Made by a program: the position numbers and the translations under genes | The notes under the pieces: model-generated | Told to the model about the DNA's origin: nothing | Databases searched by the model: none | The model's input: only the letters and a program-made list of their open reading frames with translations | Shown: piece by piece, positions 7,812-10,065 of the stretch | Layout: each line of letters begins with the position of its first letter | Position numbering within the stretch: the stretch's first letter is position 1 | Assembly (NCBI GenBank): GCA_028701945.1 | Contig: JAQVPT010000115.1 | Span: 1-10,065, forward strand | Length of the DNA: 10,065 nucleotides | Direction of reading: 5' to 3' | From: Bacteroidales bacterium | Lineage (GTDB): Bacteria; Bacteroidota; Bacteroidia; Bacteroidales; ML635J-15

Positions 7812-9107
7812 ATGAAAAAATTTACAATTTTGCTTTTTACCCTACTCCTTACGATTGGCATATTTGCACAAAATCAAGTAATTGTTTCAAGAATAAAAAC
7901 CAATAATGCTTTCGGAGAAAAAACTGATCCAGCGGTTGAGATTACTATCGGAGAAATTACTCAAACCACTGTGGGTGTAAGCTTTACCCCAAATGTTGTT
8001 TGTACTTCTTATTATATTTATATTAGTCCAGATGCTACTCCAAATATTGCAATGATTAAATTTTTTGGTCTGTTAAAAACAGGAGACTATACACATCTTT
8101 GGTCAGCACTTGATGGAGCTACCGCATACACAATTTTCGTGCTTCCGCGGAATTCTGACAACGAGGAATTTGCTATCAACTCCCTAACTTTTACAACAGG
8201 TGCTGGTGGTGGAATTGGAATAGCCGAAATAGATATTCAAGTTTCTGAAATTACTGATAGATCTGCAAGACTTATAGCCACACCAAATGATCAAACTGGC
8301 GTTTATTTTGATGGTCTAATTACCGTTGACTATTATAACGAAATAGGAGAAGATTCAGCAATTAATTATTTTACAACCTCAACCCAACCTTTATACTCTC
8401 AAGATAACTGGGTATGGCCAGGATTAAAGCATGGAACTGCCTATCATGCCATTGCAATAGGTAAAAATACTAATAGTGAGTGGGGAACTCTTGCATTAGT
8501 AACATTTACTACTGAAATGGCTGGAGGAGAGGGAATATCTGAAATAGAGGTTCAAATTTCTAATATTACTCATAATTCAATAAATATTATTGCCACCCCA
8601 AATGCAGAAACTGCCGTTTTTCACGTTGGGTTAATTACAGTTGACGAATACAACGAAATAGGCGAAGATTCTGTCAATAATTTATTGCAAAATGACGGAT
8701 ACTACCAATACGAAACAATAAACTGGAACTGGGAAGAACTATTACCAGAAACATCATATTATGCTTTAGCTGTGGGCTATAACGCTAACTTCGAGTGGGG
8801 AGCTACTAAATCAGTAGAATTTACTACTCTGTCAACTGTTGGCATATTAAATCATGAGGTTCAGAAATCCAAAATATCATTGTTCCCCAACCCAAGCAAC
8901 GGAACATTTAATTTCTCATCCACACATGAAAACAGCGGTAAAATTGCAATCTATAGTATCACTGGTCAAAAAGTATATGAGCAAACTATTTCTAGTACAG
9001 AAAGTATAATCAATGCAAACCAACTATCTAACGGTCTATATCAAGTAGTTTTTACTTCTGAAAACTCTGCCAAAACTGAGGTTCAACAACTAATTATCAG
9101 CAAATAA
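7812..9107 (+). CDS. Secreted modular protein with type IX secretion C-terminal sorting domain
   Basis: This 431-residue protein is exported by Sec and then across the outer membrane by the type IX system. It has a signal peptide (MKKFTILLFTLLLTIGIFAQ), three tandem beta-rich modules resembling fibronectin type III folds, and a type A sorting domain from about 350. That domain begins with LFPNPSNG (357-364), continues with GKIAIYSITGQKVYE and LSNGLYQVVF, and ends in KTEVQQLIISK; T9SS normally removes it after export. Each module closes with FTT, at residues 127, 232 and 337, an exact 105-residue period. Modules 2 and 3 are close to each other (both contain NEIGEDS and an ATPN stretch), while module 1 has diverged. 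No catalytic motif is seen, so an adhesive or surface role is plausible but unproven. It has its own upstream terminator and -7 box and is probably a single-gene unit. Confidence 0.85.
   Translation: MKKFTILLFTLLLTIGIFAQNQVIVSRIKTNNAFGEKTDPAVEITIGEITQTTVGVSFTPNVVCTSYYIYISPDATPNIAMIKFFGLLKTGDYTHLWSALDGATAYTIFVLPRNSDNEEFAINSLTFTTGAGGGIGIAEIDIQVSEITDRSARLIATPNDQTGVYFDGLITVDYYNEIGEDSAINYFTTSTQPLYSQDNWVWPGLKHGTAYHAIAIGKNTNSEWGTLALVTFTTEMAGGEGISEIEVQISNITHNSINIIATPNAETAVFHVGLITVDEYNEIGEDSVNNLLQNDGYYQYETINWNWEELLPETSYYALAVGYNANFEWGATKSVEFTTLSTVGILNHEVQKSKISLFPNPSNGTFNFSSTHENSGKIAIYSITGQKVYEQTISSTESIINANQLSNGLYQVVFTSENSAKTEVQQLIISK
8220..8829 (+). repeat. Tandem 315-bp coding repeat (modules 2 and 3)
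   Basis: Two copies start at 8220 (IAEIDIQVSEIT) and 8535 (ISEIEVQISNIT), exactly 315 bp apart and in frame. Shared blocks include LITVD, YNEIGEDS, IATPN and the closing FTT. A more diverged third copy lies upstream (about 7932-8200). The pattern indicates internal duplication of one beta-sandwich domain. Confidence 0.75.
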
Positions 9108-9144
9108 GATACGAGAAATTCATCTAATAGCTTGCGCTTTTTTC

Positions 9145-9152
9145 TAATTTTG
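9145..9152 (+). promoter_or_regulatory. Isolated TAnnTTTG box, possible orphan promoter
   Basis: TAATTTTG lies 38 bases after the T9SS gene stop and 12 before an ATG (9164). The frame from that ATG opens MRKIINLYRVFCYYTG and then runs into the 15-bp repeat and the inserted element. It could be a promoter whose gene was interrupted, or chance in AT-rich DNA. No -33 element is seen. Confidence 0.25.
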
Positions 9153-9211
9153 CAACAAAGTAGATGCGTAAAATAATCAATTTATATCGGGTGTTCTGTT
9201 ATTATACTGGT

Positions 9212-9226
9212 ATTAGTATTAAAAAG
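9212..9226 (+). repeat. 15-bp direct repeat, left copy (probable target duplication)
   Basis: ATTAGTATTAAAAAG is identical to 9616-9630. It lies just outside the left IS-like end, separated from TTGTCCGA by five bases (CACTG). Confidence 0.6.
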
Positions 9227-9616
9227 CACTGTTGTCCGAGTAAAATTAAAAAAAATTCTAAATGCCTTAAGAACAAACATAAATATAAAATTATAAATCT
9301 ATGTGGCATGTTAAAATTAAATTTTACCATCTGCCAAAGACACGGGTTAATAAGCAATTTGATGTTTATGCCCCACGGGCAATCAGATACCAATTGATGT
9401 TTAAGTTTTACTGACATTTATGCCCTCTGGGCAATTTGCCATAGCCCAGCGGGCTTTAATATCAGTAAAATAATAATATGTGAAGTTTTTTCTTTGTCCT
9501 TTGGGACATAAACATTTTTTGCATTTCATCTAATATTAGCTGTGCAAATTGGCTTGAGTCAAGATGCTACAAAATAAAAATCGATAGGAATCTGTTGCTG
9601 TTTTTTTATCGGACAA
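9227..9616. mobile_element. Putative MITE or internally deleted IS4-related element
   Basis: The segment of about 390 bp is bounded by the 15-bp direct repeat. Its ends form an imperfect inverted repeat: TTGTCCGAGTAAAA at 9232-9245, and, inverted, TTGTCCGATAAAAA at the right end (9603-9616). The right end is identical over 15 bases to the right end of the IS4 element at 1209-1223. It encodes no transposase, so movement would need an enzyme supplied in trans, possibly the IS4 transposase at the left of the window. Outside the ends it shows no clear similarity to the part of the IS seen here. The left end has five extra bases between repeat and inverted repeat, which is unexplained. An old decayed IS remnant is the main alternative. 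Confidence 0.5.
9365..9512. repeat. Nested cluster of four short GC-rich hairpins (REP-like)
   Basis: Four related units follow the pattern TTTATG-YCC-loop-GGRCAA. Unit A (9365-9382, GCCC/GGGC) and unit B (9417-9434) point right; unit C (about 9442-9459) and unit D (9493-9512, GTCC/GGAC) point left. B and C also form a larger imperfect hairpin: arms 9406-9434 and 9442-9470 pair at 24 of 29 positions around a 7-base loop. A and D share ATGTTTATG in inverted orientation outside that hairpin. The symmetric arrangement resembles REP doublets mobilised by REP-associated transposases, but no such gene is in the window. Confidence 0.6.
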
Positions 9617-9630
9617 TTAGTATTAAAAAG
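9616..9630 (+). repeat. 15-bp direct repeat, right copy (probable target duplication)
   Basis: ATTAGTATTAAAAAG is identical to 9212-9226. It begins at the last base of the right inverted repeat and includes the stop codon and last Phe codon of the minus-strand gene at 9623. This copy is part of the gene's native 3' end. Confidence 0.6.
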
Positions 9631-10065
9631 GATTTTCTTCGATTGCTTTTTCTAAACTCTCTGCCATTGTGATAAAATCATCAACAGATAATTCTTTAAT
9701 ATAAAGTAGCCCATGAGTTGCCCGGATTAAAGGGTGGTCGTTTTCATAGAAGAAATCCTTTCCTAAAAGCAATTGAATTTGTTTGAGTTGTTTCACCCAA
9801 ATTTTTTGAGTTAATTCATTGAATTTACCATCATATTCAAAACTTGGAAATGACGCTTTTACTTGGCTCATATAACTTTCAGAAAATGAGTTTTCTAAAA
9901 CATTCAATGAATTTAATGAAACTGGGACAATAATATCTGCTTCAGAAGGTTCAAATTTAAACCAAACATTTCTATAGCCAATAATTTTAAGTTGCGAAAG
10001 ATCTTCTTCTTTTTGCCACTCTTTTATTGCACCTGCAATTGCTTGTAAAACTTTATAATGTGTAT
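9623..10065 (-). CDS. Unrecognised cytosolic protein, 5' end outside the window
   Basis: A minus-strand frame is open from the right edge (first full codon at 10063) to a TAA at 9623-9625, giving 146 visible residues. A shorter frame can be started at a TTG (9907), but the 52 codons before it are open and protein-like (KIIGYRNVWFKFEPSEAD, IIVPVSLNS), so the real start is beyond the window. The visible part has no signal peptide or membrane segment. It is mixed alpha/beta upstream and looks helical and acidic at the end (VDDFITMAESLEKAIEENPF). I recognise no family. It converges with the T9SS gene, and its stop codon lies inside the right direct repeat of the adjacent mobile element. Confidence 0.7.
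   Translation of the reverse strand, partial: THYKVLQAIAGAIKEWQKEEDLSQLKIIGYRNVWFKFEPSEADIIVPVSLNSLNVLENSFSESYMSQVKASFPSFEYDGKFNELTQKIWVKQLKQIQLLLGKDFFYENDHPLIRATHGLLYIKELSVDDFITMAESLEKAIEENPF

Larger units (their letters stand above)
9108..9622. other. Non-coding region containing a probable small mobile element
   Basis: No convincing gene is present over 515 bp. The short frames on both strands run through hairpin DNA and lack protein-like composition. The region contains a -7-like box (9145-9152), a 15-bp direct repeat, IS-like inverted ends and four GC-rich hairpins, each listed separately. The rest is plain AT-rich sequence. Confidence 0.6.

Noticed and set aside
7601..7906. 101-codon plus-strand frame overlapping the nrdJ end and the T9SS gene start
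   Set aside because: It crosses the intrinsic terminator and overlaps two solid genes in another frame.
9164..9397. 77-codon plus-strand frame starting MRKIINLYRV
   Set aside because: After about 20 codons it reads through the direct repeat, the IS-like end and hairpin DNA, with a Lys/Asn/Cys-rich composition. At most its first part is a remnant of an interrupted small gene.
9202..9417. 71-codon minus-strand frame
   Set aside because: It is translated entirely from the repeat element and hairpins, with no start signal and no protein-like pattern.
9365..9512. Repeated hairpins considered as a CRISPR array
   Set aside because: The units are short, in mixed orientation and unevenly spaced, with no uniform spacers and no cas genes.

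Overview
The window is a stretch of an AT-rich chromosome from a Gram-negative member of the Bacteroidota, most likely Bacteroidales-like. Four things point there: a secreted protein with a type IX secretion (Por) C-terminal sorting domain, TAnnTTTG-type -7 promoter elements, gene starts without clear Shine-Dalgarno sequences, and an IS4-family transposase of the kind common in that phylum. A Kdo transferase gene shows that the cell makes lipopolysaccharide.

Layout, left to right. Positions 1-1223 are the right part of an IS4-family insertion sequence; its transposase runs in from beyond the left edge. A minus-strand M48 (Ste24/CAAX-protease-like) membrane metallopeptidase gene follows at 1269-2504, with a good Bacteroidota promoter. 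Divergent from it is a probable two-gene unit: an outer-membrane-type protein (2609-3364) overlapping by one base the Kdo transferase gene waaA/kdtA (3364-4614). A 432-bp gene-free stretch containing a perfect 26-bp palindrome leads to a large adenosylcobalamin-dependent (class II) ribonucleotide reductase gene (5047-7623), which ends in a strong intrinsic terminator. Next is a secreted three-module protein with a T9SS tail (7812-9107). The right end holds about 515 bp of non-coding DNA and the 3' part of an unrecognised minus-strand gene (9623-10065, running off the window).

The genes are mostly housekeeping or envelope functions: LPS core synthesis, membrane proteolysis, deoxynucleotide supply and a secreted surface protein. 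No defence system, CRISPR array, tRNA or rRNA was found. The part least explained by ordinary genes is 9212-9630. It is a roughly 390-bp non-coding element bounded by a perfect 15-bp direct repeat, with ends resembling the terminus of the IS4 element at the other end of the window. Inside it lies a nested, symmetric set of four short GC-rich hairpins. It looks like a MITE-type or internally deleted IS derivative carrying REP-like hairpins. This is an inference from a single copy.
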